NCBI GenBank assembly: GCA_022432975.1
Contig: CM039508.1
Location: 27,518,788-27,582,787 of the forward strand
Direction: 5' to 3'
DNA from: Begonia masoniana
Taxonomy: Eukaryota > Streptophyta > Magnoliopsida > Cucurbitales > Begoniaceae
DNA length: 64,000 nt
Of this stretch, positions 1 to 10,459 are shown piece after piece. The notes beneath the pieces were generated by a model that was given only the letters and a program-made list of their open reading frames with translations, was not told the DNA's origin and ran no database searches. Position 1 is the stretch's first letter; every line of letters begins with the position of its first letter. A program made the translations under genes and the position numbers.

Positions 1-882
1 TTAAATTAATCAAACAAACACTTGGCTAGCCCGAAAATACCAAAGACAGAATCGGCCCTATAGTGTTCTTAAATCGGTTTTTGTGTAACTTCCATCAAAT
101 CCTTAATTTAATCACCCAAACAACCTAACTCATCCATTCAACACTTAAATGATCCAAATAGGAAAGAAAATCCAACATTTAAACCCAATTTTCGGATTCC
201 ATGGTTAGGGTTTTCCAAACCCTAACCAAACCTCACTAAACTACCATAAAAACACCACAAACTAACATCTAATGGTATACAACTAAAAACCCACTAAAAC
301 TAACCTTGAAAACACCTTGAAAATGTAAGAATGGGAGAGGAGAATTCTGCTATGGAGGATGAGGGCTTGGGAGAAAAATCGTGAGGAAGAAGGTGGGAGA
401 AAAGAAAGGAAATTCAAGCCATTAAATCCTCCCCTTTTCTTTCTTTTAAATTTTCTCCTCCAAACCTTTTAAAATTACAAACTCACCCCACTTTACTTTC
501 CCTTATGTCTTCCAACGTGATTTCTTTTTCATTCCCACTTTTTCCATTCAATTATTTCATGTAAAATTCCTATTGGTTGATTTGCACAACATTTGACTTT
601 TCAAACCCTTTGGTTTGAATGGTCAAACCACTTTTCTTCCATTTTGTTTTCCATGGAGTCCAACGTGATCTAACTCTCCCTCTCACCACCTTTTGACTTT
701 ATACTTGTCTCTTATTGGTTCATGTGTGTTTTGACTTTTCAACCCATGAAATGTGCAAATCTCCTCCTTTGTTCTTTTGACTTGTCAAACCTTTTATTTA
801 TTTTGTATTGTTTCTAAACCTTAATTCACATACTTAGCCTACCCTAGGTTACGCACGTAATAGGAAATTTCCGGGTGTTACA
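1..882 (-). mobile_element. Ty3/gypsy LTR fragment, cut by window edge
   Basis: The + strand sequence ends in CCGGGTGTTACA at 882. This is the reverse complement of the TGTAACACCCGG start shared by the Tekay-like LTRs in this window, so the fragment is the first part of a minus-strand LTR. It resembles the corresponding part of the E1 and E5 LTRs, including a block near 180-230 that is also found near 33476 and 39489. The rest of this LTR and any internal region lie to the left of the window. It appears to have inserted into the plus-strand LTR whose tail follows at 883. No coding capacity is visible. Confidence 0.75.
203..227. repeat. Telobox-containing perfect hairpin in LTR
   Basis: GGTTAGGGTTT (203-213) and AAACCCTAACC (217-227) form a perfect 11-bp inverted repeat with a 3-nt loop. 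The right arm contains the plant telobox AAACCCTAA. The same hairpin recurs at about 39489 in the E5 5' LTR, and with one changed base at about 33478 in the E5 3' LTR. Confidence 0.7.
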
Positions 883-1218
883 TAAATTTTCAGGTGATTT
901 GGAGGTGTTTGGCTTGGAGAAATATGAAGAAATGTGGGGAAAAGTTGAAAAAAAATGAAAATTTGGCATTTTTTGGCCGAAGTGGCCCGATCGATCTGGC
1001 GCTGGGTGCGTAGGCACGCGCGCGGCGCCCAGCAGCAAAAATAATTAACCCGACATTTTTCGACGTATTTTAAATGTATTTTGGGCACGTTTTCCAACAA
1101 AAATTGAGGGTCGAAAAACCTGAAAACCGAGTCGAAAATTTATAGAAAATTATTTTAAATTACGTTTTAAACGCGGGGTTGGTTAGCAAAGTAGTGCACC
1201 GAGCCGGGGGGCGTTACA
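883..1218 (+). mobile_element. 3' end of a plus-strand Tekay-like LTR
   Basis: The segment ends in GAGCCGGGGGGCGTTACA at 1218, the standard 3' end of the E1/E2-type LTRs. Its body is homologous, in inverse orientation, to the start of the E1 3' LTR (about 1411-1860). It contains a GC-rich block with GATCGATC near 985-1030. It abuts hAT coding sequence at 1219, so the element inserted into the hAT transposase. Its left part has been displaced by the LTR at 1-882. Whether it is a solo LTR or part of a full element cannot be decided here. Confidence 0.65.
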
Positions 1219-1410
1219 ATGGATCCTATATATAAATTAAGAGGAGCTTGTCTCATGATTAATAGAATTTCTACTAATTTACATATTACTCCTTTACTTT
1301 CTAGTGATCAAATAACACATAAAATTGCTAGTTTATATTTTACTTATGAAATTATATATTCTAATGTTAGTCATTCACGTCCTTTTTCAAATAGTTCTAG
1401 TAGTGGTGGT
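1219..1410 (+). pseudogene. hAT transposase fragment, part 1
   Basis: The frame opens with MDPIYKLRG, matching the conserved DPRYK motif of plant hAT (Ac/RICESLEEPER-like) transposases. It continues through a poorly conserved stretch to a Ser/Gly-rich run (SSSSGG) at 1390-1410. At 1411 it is cut by element E1 and resumes at 12811. hAT transposases are RNase H-fold DDE enzymes of cut-and-paste DNA transposons. This is only the C-terminal part, and its upstream end is removed by the LTR ending at 1218. It is non-functional. Confidence 0.7.
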
Positions 1411-1675
1411 TGTAACGCCCCCGAACCCGCCCCGGCTCGGTGCGCTACTTTGCTAACTCAAACCGCGTTTAAAATAATTTTCGATAAAATTTTGACTCGG
1501 TTTTCGAGTTTCGCGAACCCTCGATTTTTGTTGGAAAGCGTGCCCAAAATACGTTTAAAATACGTCGGAAAAGGTCGGGTCAAAACATAGTAGAAATAGG
1601 AAATTAAAAAAAAGTTTCAAAATTTTAATGTTTGGAGCACGCGCTGGGAACCTGCGCGCGCCAACGCGCCCAGCA

Positions 1676-1689
1676 CCCGATCGATCGGG
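1676..1689. repeat. 14-bp perfect palindrome in GC-rich LTR block
   Basis: CCCGATCGATCGGG lies in a short CpG-rich block (about 1638-1700) in otherwise AT-rich DNA, near the 3' (U5-like) end of the minus-strand LTR. A related but altered GATCGATC block is present near 10725. Confidence 0.6.
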
Positions 1690-2204
1690 CCTCCTCGGGC
1701 TTTTCGGCCAAAGATGCTTTTTTTTTTTCATTTTTTTTTTAACTTTCCTCACTTTTCTTCATTTTTCATCGAGCCAAACACCTCCAAAAATTCTAAAATT
1801 TTTACCACATGATCCCGACAGTCTTAACTCTGTGTCCTGTAAAAATCTCTGAAAACCGACTTAAAATGATTGACAAAAAAATAGAGAAAAGTGAACCCAA
1901 CGTTAATTATTTTAAGACCAAAACGAGCGGCATAACGCCTATAATTACCAAAACCCAAAACCTAAAATCAAAGCCTTAAAACACTATCATTCCATACCAA
2001 TCATCCAACAAAGCCATCACTAATCATAATTATCCAAAATAGGAAAACAACTATGTACACTGCAAAATACCAAAATTCCCACAACTACCCGAAGAACGTA
2101 GCTGAGACGCCCCGACAAGTGCCTGCACCGGCGTGCCTCGTAAATCATCGACTGCCCCTACTACTGGGCTCCATCATCTAGCTCACCTAAACTCCTGTCG
2201 TTAC

Positions 2205-4261
2205 CTACACCATAGAACACAAAACGTAAGCCAAATGCTTAGTAAGTAGGGAATATTGAATGCAATAACACACAATGCAGTTTCTAACGCTCAGTTGTGC
2301 TAATAAAGTTTGCGGTTAAGATGCCTTATTTGCCCGCATCCGTTAAGATGCCTTATTTGCCCGCATCGGTTAAGATGCCTTATTTGCCCGCATCCGTTAA
2401 GATGCCTTATTTGCCCGCATCGGTTAAGATGCCTTATTTGCCCGCATCCATAGGATGCCTTAAAATTTCCCCGCACCCATAGGATGCCTTATTTGCCCGC
2501 ATCCATAGGATGCCTTATTTGCCCGCATCGGTTAAGATGCCTTAAAGTTTGCCCGCATCGGTTAAGATGCCTTAAAGTTTGCCCGCATCGGTTAAGATGC
2601 CTTATTTGCCCGCATCCATAGGATGCCTTAAAATTTCCCCGCACCCATAGGATGCCTTATTTGCCCGCATCCATAGGATGCCTTATTTGCCCGCATCGGT
2701 TAAGATGCCTTATTTGCCCGCATCCATAGGATGCCTTATTTGCCCGCATCGGTTAAGATGCCTTATTTGCCCGCATCGGTTAAGATGCCTTATTTGCCCG
2801 CATCCGTTAAGATGCCTTATTTGCCCGCATCCATAGGATGCCTTATTTGCCCGCATCCATAGGATGCCTTAAAATTTCCCCGCACCCATAGGATGCCTTA
2901 TTTGCCCGCATCCGTTAAGATGCCTTATTTGCCCGCATCCGTTAAGATGCCTTAAAGTTTGCCCGCATCGGTTAAGATGCCTTATTTGCCCGCATCCATA
3001 GGATGCCTTAAAGTTTGCCCGCATCGGTTAAGATGCCTTAAAGTTTGCCCGCATCGGTTAAGATGCCTTATTTGCCCGCATCCATAGGATGCCTTAAAAT
3101 TTCCCCGCACCCATAGGATGCCTTAAAATTTCCCCGCACCCATAGGATGCCTTAAAATTTCCCCGCACCCATAGGATGCCTTATTTGCCCGCATCCATAG
3201 GATGCCTTATTTGCCCGCATCCATAGGATGCCTTATTTGCCCGCATCGGTTAAGATGCCTTATTTGCCCGCATCCATAGGATGCCTTAAAATTTCCCCGC
3301 ACCCATAGGATGCCTTATTTGCCCGCATCGGTTAAGATGCCTTATTTGCCCGCATCGGTTAAGATGCCTTATTTGCCCGCATCCATAGGATGCCTTATTT
3401 GCCCGCATCGGTTAAGATGCCTTATTTGCCCGCATCCATAGGATGCCTTATTTGCCCGCATCCATAGGATGCCTTATTTGCCCGCATCGGTTAAGATGCC
3501 TTATTTGCCCGCATCCATAGGATGCCTTAAAATTTCCCCGCACCCATAGGATGCCTTAAAGTTTGCCCGCATCGGTTAAGATGCCTTATTTGCCCGCATC
3601 CATAGGATGCCTTAAAATTTCCCCGCACCCATAGGATGCCTTATTTGCCCGCATCCGTTAAGATGCCTTAAAGTTTGCCCGCATCGGTTAAGATGCCTTA
3701 TTTGCCCGCATCCATAGGATGCCTTAAAAGGTGGTGCCTGCAACATTGTGATGCCTTAAAGTTTGCCCGCATCGGTTAAGATGCCTTAAAGTTTACCCGC
3801 ACCCATAGGATGCCTTAAAGTTTGCCCGCACCCATAGGATGCCTTAAAATTTCCCCGCACCCATAGGATGCCTTATTTGCCCGCATCGGTTAAGATGCCT
3901 TATTTGCCCGCATCCGTTAAGATGCCTTATTTGCCCGCATCCATAGGATGCCTTATTTGCCCGCATCCGTTAAGATGCCTTATTTGCCCTCATCCGTTAA
4001 GATGCCTTATTTGCCCGCATCCATAGGATGCCTTAAAATTTGCTCGCACCCATAGGATGCCTTACTCTTTAACCGACTACCGTTCACTTTCACAATGCCA
4101 AACAATGCAACACAACACAACAACACAACTCAACAACACGACACAACAAAACACGACAACACAACACAACACGAAAAAAAACAACCAACCAAACAACCAA
4201 ACAATTCCCTACCATTCCATGGTGTAGGCCTGAAGGCAAACACAAGCACTCCACTACTTAC
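2205..4261 (-). other. Candidate LTR intron, E1 3' LTR
   Basis: Read on the minus strand, the donor context is CAGTCAG|GTAAGTAGTGG (intron from 4261). The acceptor context is CTATGGTGTAG|GTAACG (intron ends 2205), with a CTTACTAAGCAT branch-site candidate about 35 nt upstream. The same donor and acceptor contexts recur in LTR families with otherwise different sequence. Splicing is inferred from consensus and conservation only. Confidence 0.45.
2311..4064 (-). repeat. Tandem minisatellite, 26-30 bp hairpin units (E1 3' LTR)
   Basis: About 60-65 head-to-tail monomers built around ATGCCTTATTTGCCCGCAT. Three interleaved variants are visible: a 26-bp unit with GCATCC-ATA-GGATGC, a 27-bp unit with CCGTTAAGATGC, and a 30-bp unit with CTTAAAGTTT. 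Each carries an inverted repeat, GCATCC/GGATGC or GCATC/GATGC. One foreign-looking unit (GGTGGTGCCTGCAACATTG) lies at about 3729-3748. The E1 5' LTR has only about eight monomers. Confidence 0.9.
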
Positions 4262-5307
4262 CTGACTGCTCGGTTCGTAATTGCTCGCTTTGTCCGATTC
4301 AATTATCCGCTCGACAACCTAGCAAATAGGGAAAAATCTCTTAGAAGGCCACTAATAAATCCTTAAAGATTTTCTAACCAAAAACTAACCAACACTTAAG
4401 AAAATTCACCCTTAAAGCACTAAAACCCGATTTTCCTCACATTTCCTACCGTCAAACTTCGAACGGCCATAACTTATTCGTTTCTCAACAGATTTTGACG
4501 TGCCACCCCAATCCGTAAATCTCTACACGTCCACTATCCATTGAAATACTCAAACTAACCAACCAACTAACTTGGCCAACTCGAAATGCACAAAACAGAA
4601 CCAGTGTTCTTGCTCCACAAAACTGGTTTTCTAACAATTCACTCCCAATCCTTAATCTAACCACCCAAACAACCTAAACTATCATATCTACAGATTAAAT
4701 GATCAAAAGATGAAGAAAACTATCAAGGAGAACACAATTTTCGGACTTCATGAACTAGGGTTTCCAAACCCCACTAAAATCACCACAAAACTCAATAAAA
4801 CACCACTAAACCAACTCCTAATTGTATATAACCTAAAACCCATTCGATTTTACCTTGAAATCCTTGAAAAAGCTATGAAAAGAAGGAGGAAGGGGCTTCG
4901 ATGGATGGCTGGTTCGTGGTGAGAAAGAAAGGGGAAGAAGATGAATAAAAGTTTACAATTTTACCTTTTTAACTTAACATTTTTTCCACTTTTTGTTTCT
5001 TCCACTTAATTCCCTTAAATTCACAATAACCCCTCCTTTATTTTCACTCCTCCCACGTTGAAAGCTTCATCTTCTAACCTTTTTATATCTTTACTTTTCT
5101 TTTAAATTTTATTTCACTTATTTACTAACTTTCTATTGGTTGATACAATTTTGACTTTTCTTAACTTTTAATGGTTTTGACTTGTCAAAACACCTTTTCC
5201 TTCTCTTTTCATTACTTACTTCTATTTCCTTCCTCACTTAACATTAAACTCTCATATTTAACATAACCTAGGGCTACACACGTTATCGGAATTTTCCGGG
5301 TGTTACA

Positions 5308-5325
5308 ATCCACCCTCCTTACAAA
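5308..5325 (-). other. E1 polypurine tract
   Basis: On the minus strand a TAAGGAGGGTGGAT-type purine run lies immediately upstream of the 3' LTR. It follows a TTTTGAGGACAAAATTTT stretch that is common to all Tekay-like elements here. This is the priming site for plus-strand DNA synthesis. Confidence 0.8.
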
Positions 5326-6521
5326 AATTTTGTCCTCAAAATTTGTGTATCTTAATATTTTTCAACTTATTCACTCAAACTCTACCTTCTACCCTTTGGG
5401 TTGTCGGGCTGCCACGCTACGTCTCACCTACGCTACGGTCCTACACATCTACCAGGTGCCCTTAAACACTTCTTCGATAATGATCAGTCTTACTTCTCCA
5501 AGTTTTCAACTTCACCCTAATGTTCATTCTAATATAATGTTCAACAAATACTTATCTAACTATCTCAATTCTTCAATTCTACCTCAATACCGTAACCTCA
5601 AGAACTCAATAACTAACCATCTTACCCTAAATCCTCAAATTTCAATTCTCTTCTACTCTAACATCTCATTTCTAACTTATTTCAACCCCCAAAGTATACT
5701 CAATCACGTAACATCTGCCGAGTAACTTCTTATTTAAGTCCTCAATTTATAAAAAATCCTGTCTAGTTTACTATCCCATTTCGAAATTATCACTTTAACC
5801 TCTTGCACCTATTTACCTTGAAGGGTCATTTCATTAATCATTCACACACTTCTAAGTTTACTTGTATAACTTCAATAAGAACTCTCATCCGTTCTTCATC
5901 TATATCTTTTAAATTCCTCAATTTGCTTCACACTACGGACTTAACAAGTAAACTTTTTTTCCTAAGTTCACAAATTTCAAATCTCCTTCTATTCTACTCC
6001 TTCTTTACTTCATTTTCTTTCTAATCTATTATCTCATTACTCACTTATCACTTACTTATCACTCCCATCTCATACAATCATTTTTCTCAAATAGTCATGA
6101 CATTTATTAGTTATTTTCCAACACAACTCTCTTACTCCAAGCTTCTTAAAATTATGATGACTAAACTCAATCTATCCAACCAATACTTTGGTCATCACCA
6201 AACACTCTCAAATTATTAGGTCTAAACTAACTCTTTCCCAACTTTACACTCAACACCCTAAATGCCGTGTAGACACTTCATTTCAACTCCAAATTTCAAA
6301 TTAAAACTTCCATAATTCTTCGTGTCCTTCCTATCCAATATCCTCCATTAGAATTTACTCATCTCCTCATCTCACTTACCTCTTTCCTTACATCACACAG
6401 TTTCTATTCCATTGTCCTTACTCCCATAGTACTGGTGTTCGACTTTACATCCCACTCTTAAACTCACCAATCCTTAAGCTTCCTAAGCTCTTTACGACAT
6501 CAACAGTTTCGACTTAGTTAC
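5326..6521 (-). other. E1 internal region, non-coding, 3' part
   Basis: There is no open frame of note. The sequence is homologous over long stretches to the 3' internal part of E2 (about 19200-20380, opposite orientation), including a block near 5400-5470 that matches 20219-20300. E1 and E2 therefore share a common coding-poor ancestor. The region is CT-rich on the + strand. Confidence 0.6.
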
Positions 6522-7052
6522 TGTAGAACCCGGCTTTGTTTAACCAATTTACTTTATCAATTTATAATGAACGTTTTATGGATGAATTTGAGAGAATTAG
6601 TGATTAGGTTAATATATGATGGAGTAAGGGCAGGATGGTAAATTGAGATATTATTGGATAACGTATTTAATGAAAGACTTAATGAGGTTTAGCCGCCACT
6701 GTTCCCTCATTTTCCATTCTCGGTATTCAGCTCAAGCTCAGCAGAACTCCAGGCGATTTTCCCCCTACGATCTCCGTCCCTCAAGCTAAGTAAGTTTTCC
6801 TCTTCATTTCCCTGAGATTTTGGTGGTTAGATAGCAGAGAAAGTGCAATGTGTGTATTTTTGAGAATGCTGTGTGTGAGTTGATTTCGAGTTTAGTGTTG
6901 AATCGAGAATGTGCGATGACTAGAGCTTCCAAACTAATTTCCTTAGATTTCTGAATAGTTTAGAATGAAGTTTAACTAATGCACTGTCTACGGTTTTAGG
7001 TTTGAGCAAAACCCGAAGTGGTTAGCAACCACAAATTTCCCAGGAAATCCAA

Positions 7053-7534
7053 GTAAGTAGAGTTTGCTTGTGCCTTCGGGCCTACATCACAAAACAGTAG
7101 GTTATTGTATGTTTGAATGTTTTGGTTTAGTCATGCATCATGTTTTTGAAAGATCACGAAAATGAATTTACATGGAATGAACGGTAAGGCACGAACAGAA
7201 TGTATTATGATAGCTATTAAGGGAACTAATCCACCCCTTAACTGATGAAGTGGATTTATTACATTGGGAGAGTTGATCCCGCTCCCAAGGGAATCTGGGG
7301 ATCATGATAGCTATTAAGGGAACTAATCCACCCCTTAACTGATGAAGAGGATTTATTACTTTGGGAGAGTTGATCTCACTCCCAATGGAATTATGAGATC
7401 AAAACGTGAAGAATGTGATTGCAACTGAGCTGTGAATGTAGAGACTGCATGATTAAGATTTACATTTCAGCATTTCATTTCATTGTTGCTCTACTTGCTT
7501 AGCATTAGGCTAATAGATGAGTTTTGTGATGTAG
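7053..7534 (+). other. Candidate LTR intron, solo LTR
   Basis: Donor AATCCAA|GTAAGTAG at 7053. The conserved GCCTTCGGGCCTACATCA motif follows about 25 nt inside. TACTTGCTTAGCATTAGG is the branch-region candidate, and the acceptor is TGTGATGTAG|GTG at 7534. The length (482 nt) matches the E6 (481) and E7 (484) equivalents. Confidence 0.45.
7207..7400 (+). repeat. Two-copy 97-bp hairpin repeat in candidate intron
   Basis: Two units begin ATGATAGCTATTAAGGGAAC at 7207 and 7304. Each contains TTAAGGG/CCCTTAA and TGGGAG/CTCCCA inverted repeats. E6 and E7 LTRs have the same two-unit arrangement. Confidence 0.8.
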
Positions 7535-7937
7535 GTGTTGAGAATACCACAGGTGATTACCCTGAATTGCCAAATGAGTAGTTGAAGTTGGGGGAGCACC
7601 TTCATGCCAAGGATTGGGTGATTGATGAGGCGGTTTAACTAATGTCAAATGGTGTGAAGGTTTAGTAGATAATGTTTCAATTTTAGTATGTTGAGAATTC
7701 ATGACAGTAGTGGTTTTAACAATTTGAATACGTTTTTTTGGGGTTTTTCTGATAGTTGTATTCTGCTGGGTTTTAAATGTTAGTTCTTACTGGATTTTGA
7801 GTAATGCAAAGATCTGTAATGTTTTCTGAAAGGTTTTAAGGAAATGAACAACTCCTTATTTCAGTGAATATTTCTGATATAGGATATGAGGAGTTGAATT
7901 GTTGCCCTGTTTTCTACTGATTGAAATCGTGAGTTTA

Positions 7938-8130
7938 AGTCTATCGGTAGAAGATGCTAATTTTCTATCGGTAGAAGCAGTTTTAAGTCTATCGGTAGAA
8001 GATGCTAATTTTCTATCGGTAGAAGCAGTTTTAAGTCTATCGGTAGAAGATGTTAACTTTCTACCGGTAGAAGCAGCTTTAAGTTTATCGGTAGAAGTTA
8101 TTTTAAGTCTACCGGTAGATGCAGTATGTT
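7938..8130 (+). repeat. 48-bp tandem repeat near LTR 3' end
   Basis: CTATCGGTAGAAGATG recurs at about 7941, 7989 and 8037 with a 48-bp period, then degrades. It occupies the same LTR zone as the 61-bp array of E6 and the ATCGGAAGATG repeats of E7, so this zone is prone to tandem amplification. Confidence 0.75.
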
Positions 8131-8574
8131 GGTCTATCAGTGGATATGTGTAGAAGTCTTGTCGTCTAGCGATCGGTGGTTGTCGCGTGTTAAGCTTACC
8201 GGATGATGTAGTAATATGTTTGTCGACGTCATCGGTAGAAGCCTTCCATTTTCTATTTCTGCTTCTTCCGTTGACTTTATTCATCGGCAGATGCGTTTGA
8301 CTTCTGCGACTTCTCAAGTATTTCACAATTTAAACCTCTATTTCTTTTTGGCCGATTATTTCTTAACATTCAAAACGATTATTTTAACAATGTATCACAG
8401 TTTTGTTTAACTCTATTGTTGTTCAAATGATTTCCGCTGCAAGTTTAAATGTCTTGAGGTTTTAGAAAATGTCAAATTTTGACTTTCGAGCGAAGTTTAA
8501 ATTTGGTCCAAAGTTCTTAGTTATGTTCGGGTTTATGAGTAACAAACCGGGTTCAGAAAACTCGGGGCGTTACA

Positions 8575-9678
8575 GTTAGTTACGAGTCGGTCCTTTGAAA
8601 CTTCTAACTTAACATTATCCCTAACGCACTCAAATGCTTTTTGTGCAAGTTCTCATTCCTCTTATTTGAAACTCTAAAATTCCTCAAATCATACACTACT
8701 AGGTACTTAAGGGGTGTAGACCTCAGATTCTAACCTTCCCTCGAGTTTACTCGTAAAGTCTCTGTGTGAGACCTTTCTTTCCTTCTTATTCGTTATTCTC
8801 TAAATTTCTCAATTTTCTTTACCCAAGATCTAATAGCACTCGAGCTCTAACTTACATCCTATGCTTAAACTTATCCACTTAAACTTATCAACTCCAGTCT
8901 AAGTTATTCAAAAAATATCATCTGTTTCGATTTCGTTACCTATGAGTTGAATCTTCGAACTTTCTAACTTAACCTTACATTTAACACACTTGAATGTTTT
9001 CATGCGAGTTTCCGTTCTTCTTAATACTAATACCAATATCTAATTTCTCTCGAAATTCACTTCAAAGTTTAATAACTAAATCTGCTCTATTTTGCTCTTC
9101 CAACTCGCCCAGTCTCCCACCTGTTATATTTCTACAATGGTACTCACTCACTTTAACTATACCTCTTAACACTCAATAGTCCCTACCATTGTTAACCTCA
9201 GTTAATTTGACAATAAATCAAACTTATAACTTCCTCTAACTTAGACTAGGCTCCCCTCTTGGTTTCTCTTGCATAAAATTTATCAAAATTATCCCCCACC
9301 GAATACCAATTATTGTCTCAAATTCTCAAAATCTCCTTGAACAATCTACTTAAGCTAGACGGTCAAATACAATCTACATTTAAGTACTTCCAACTCTACA
9401 TAATTCTAAAATATGCCATTTTTTTTTACATCTACACATATCCTCCTAAACATACACTAATGGCATTTCCATGGTCTAGGGTGTCTCTCGATAATTTTGT
9501 TTCCCACTTCAACTCCTGTCTGGGTACTCGTATTTAAAGACTCCAAGATTTGCTAACAATTTCTATGCCAGTCTATTTTTTTCTTATTTTCTATAAAATG
9601 TATCTCTCTAAAGTAACAAAATCCTAGGCGTATCAATCTTATAAACACACTATGTTATTGTATGTTAATGCATAGCAT
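8575..9678 (-). other. E1 internal region, non-coding, 5' part
   Basis: No coding frame was found. The block at about 9030-9270 is recognisably the reverse complement of E2 18790-19020, which again links E1 and E2 internal sequences. Confidence 0.55.
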
Positions 9679-10197
9679 TTACCCCAACATATCCTTACCA
9701 TCAGACTCAGGAGCCGAACCCTTCTTCTTTGCTACAAGGCAATCCCTCGCTAAATGTCCAAACTCGTTACAATTAAAGCATCGTTTAGTTTTTGGCTTCG
9801 GACAATCTCGGGCAATATGGTCAGCTTCAAAACAGTTAAAACATTTTCCCTCATATTGTCCACACTCTCTTGGATGAAGTTTCAAACATTTTTGACATTT
9901 CGAAAACCTTCTCCTTTGCTGCTTTCGCGGCTTCTTTCCTCCTCTCAGATCATTCAAATTTCCTCCCGGTCTTCTAGTTCCTTGTGACTGAGAAGAAGAC
10001 CCAACCGTTTTAAAACACTTCATGTCCATCTCTTCCACTTCTATTGCCTTGTCCACTACATTAACATAGGGAACACCAACAAATTCTGATATGTTCACAT
10101 CTCTATTTTCTTTCCACAACGGAGGATTTAACCCTCTAATTCCCGCACCACTATAACTTGCTCCAACATTTCGTTGTCCTCCATAATTGATGAGCAA
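9679..10197 (-). pseudogene. E1 gag remnant (nucleocapsid zinc knuckles)
   Basis: A 172-codon open frame on the minus strand resembles the C-terminal half of Tekay-like Gag. A basic region rich in Gly, Lys and Gln (QSQGTRRPGGN) is followed by a CQKCLKLHPREC-type motif and then two CCHC knuckles, CFNCFEADHIARDC and CFNCNEFGHLARDC. The E5, E6 and E7 gag proteins have the same order. Nucleocapsid binds and packages the element RNA. The capsid domain is missing, and the N-terminal residues are divergent and probably out of the original frame. No protease follows. I call it a decayed fragment, not a gene. Confidence 0.8.
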
Positions 10198-10312
10198 TCC
10201 AAGTAACTACGTCTGCCTACCAACCAACTCCATGAGTTGTCTAACTAATTCCTCAAGCTCATTTCTGGGTTGCCTAAGTTCTCCTTCATTTCCCGATATT
10301 TTAATTATAATC

Positions 10313-10376
10313 CTGCACAAGGTTAGAATAATCTAATCGTATATATCAACTAACTAAAAGTAAAAGAAATACTTAC
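10313..10376 (-). other. Candidate 64-nt leader intron between PBS and gag (E1)
   Basis: On the minus strand: ACCGACT|GTAAGTATTTC at 10376, TTATTCTAACC as branch-site candidate, TTGTGCAG|GAT ending at 10313. E2, E5 and E6 have the same arrangement at the same place. Confidence 0.5.
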
Positions 10377-10444
10377 AGTCGGTGAAGCACGTTGCATGGC
10401 AGCCGGCATTGTCGGGTAATCTTATGAACGACTCGATCACATTT

Positions 10445-10456
10445 GCTCTCATACCA
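10445..10456 (-). other. E1 primer-binding site (iMet type)
   Basis: TGGTATGAGAGC on the minus strand, 3 nt from the 5' LTR end. It differs by one base from the classic plant PBS TGGTATCAGAGC. Confidence 0.8.
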
Positions 10457-10459
10457 TCT

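Larger units (their letters stand above)
1411..5307 (-). repeat. E1 3' LTR (3,897 bp, array-expanded)
   Basis: It runs from TGTAACGCCCCCG (1411) to CCGGGTGTTACA (5307), which is the complement of an LTR starting TGTAACACCCGG and ending GGGGGCGTTACA. It is about 1.55 kb longer than its 5' partner, and nearly all of the excess is the tandem array at 2311-4064. The remaining blocks (1411-2300 and 4065-5307) align closely with 10460-11350 and 11580-12805. Confidence 0.85.
6522..8574 (+). mobile_element. Solo LTR, E6/E7-type family, nested in E1
   Basis: It starts TGTAGAACCCGG (6522) and ends CTCGGGGCGTTACA (8574), and is homologous to the E6 and E7 LTRs along its length. There is one LTR only, with no PBS, PPT or coding sequence beside it. 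Flanks are GTTAC (6517-6521) and GTTAG (8575-8579), a target duplication with one mismatch. It carries the family's TATA-like TATTTAAT (6664-6671), a donor at 7053 and an acceptor at 7534. It most likely formed by LTR-LTR recombination. Confidence 0.8.

Noticed and set aside
2297..2482. Short frame of repeated MPYLPASVK units
   Set aside because: Produced by 27-bp minisatellite units; it ends as soon as 26-bp units begin.
2311..4064. CRISPR-like appearance of short regular repeats
   Set aside because: No unique spacers: the variants are interleaved monomers, and the genome is a plant. The same holds for 46515-48553 and 52557-54720.
5300..5725. 141-codon frame across the E1 LTR/PPT junction
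   Set aside because: It starts inside the LTR terminus and PPT and runs through decayed non-coding DNA. The E2 counterpart (19806-20390) shares only the PPT-derived start.
9754..9987. Plus-strand frames over E1 and E5 gag
   Set aside because: They are antisense to the zinc-knuckle coding strand and show no motif.
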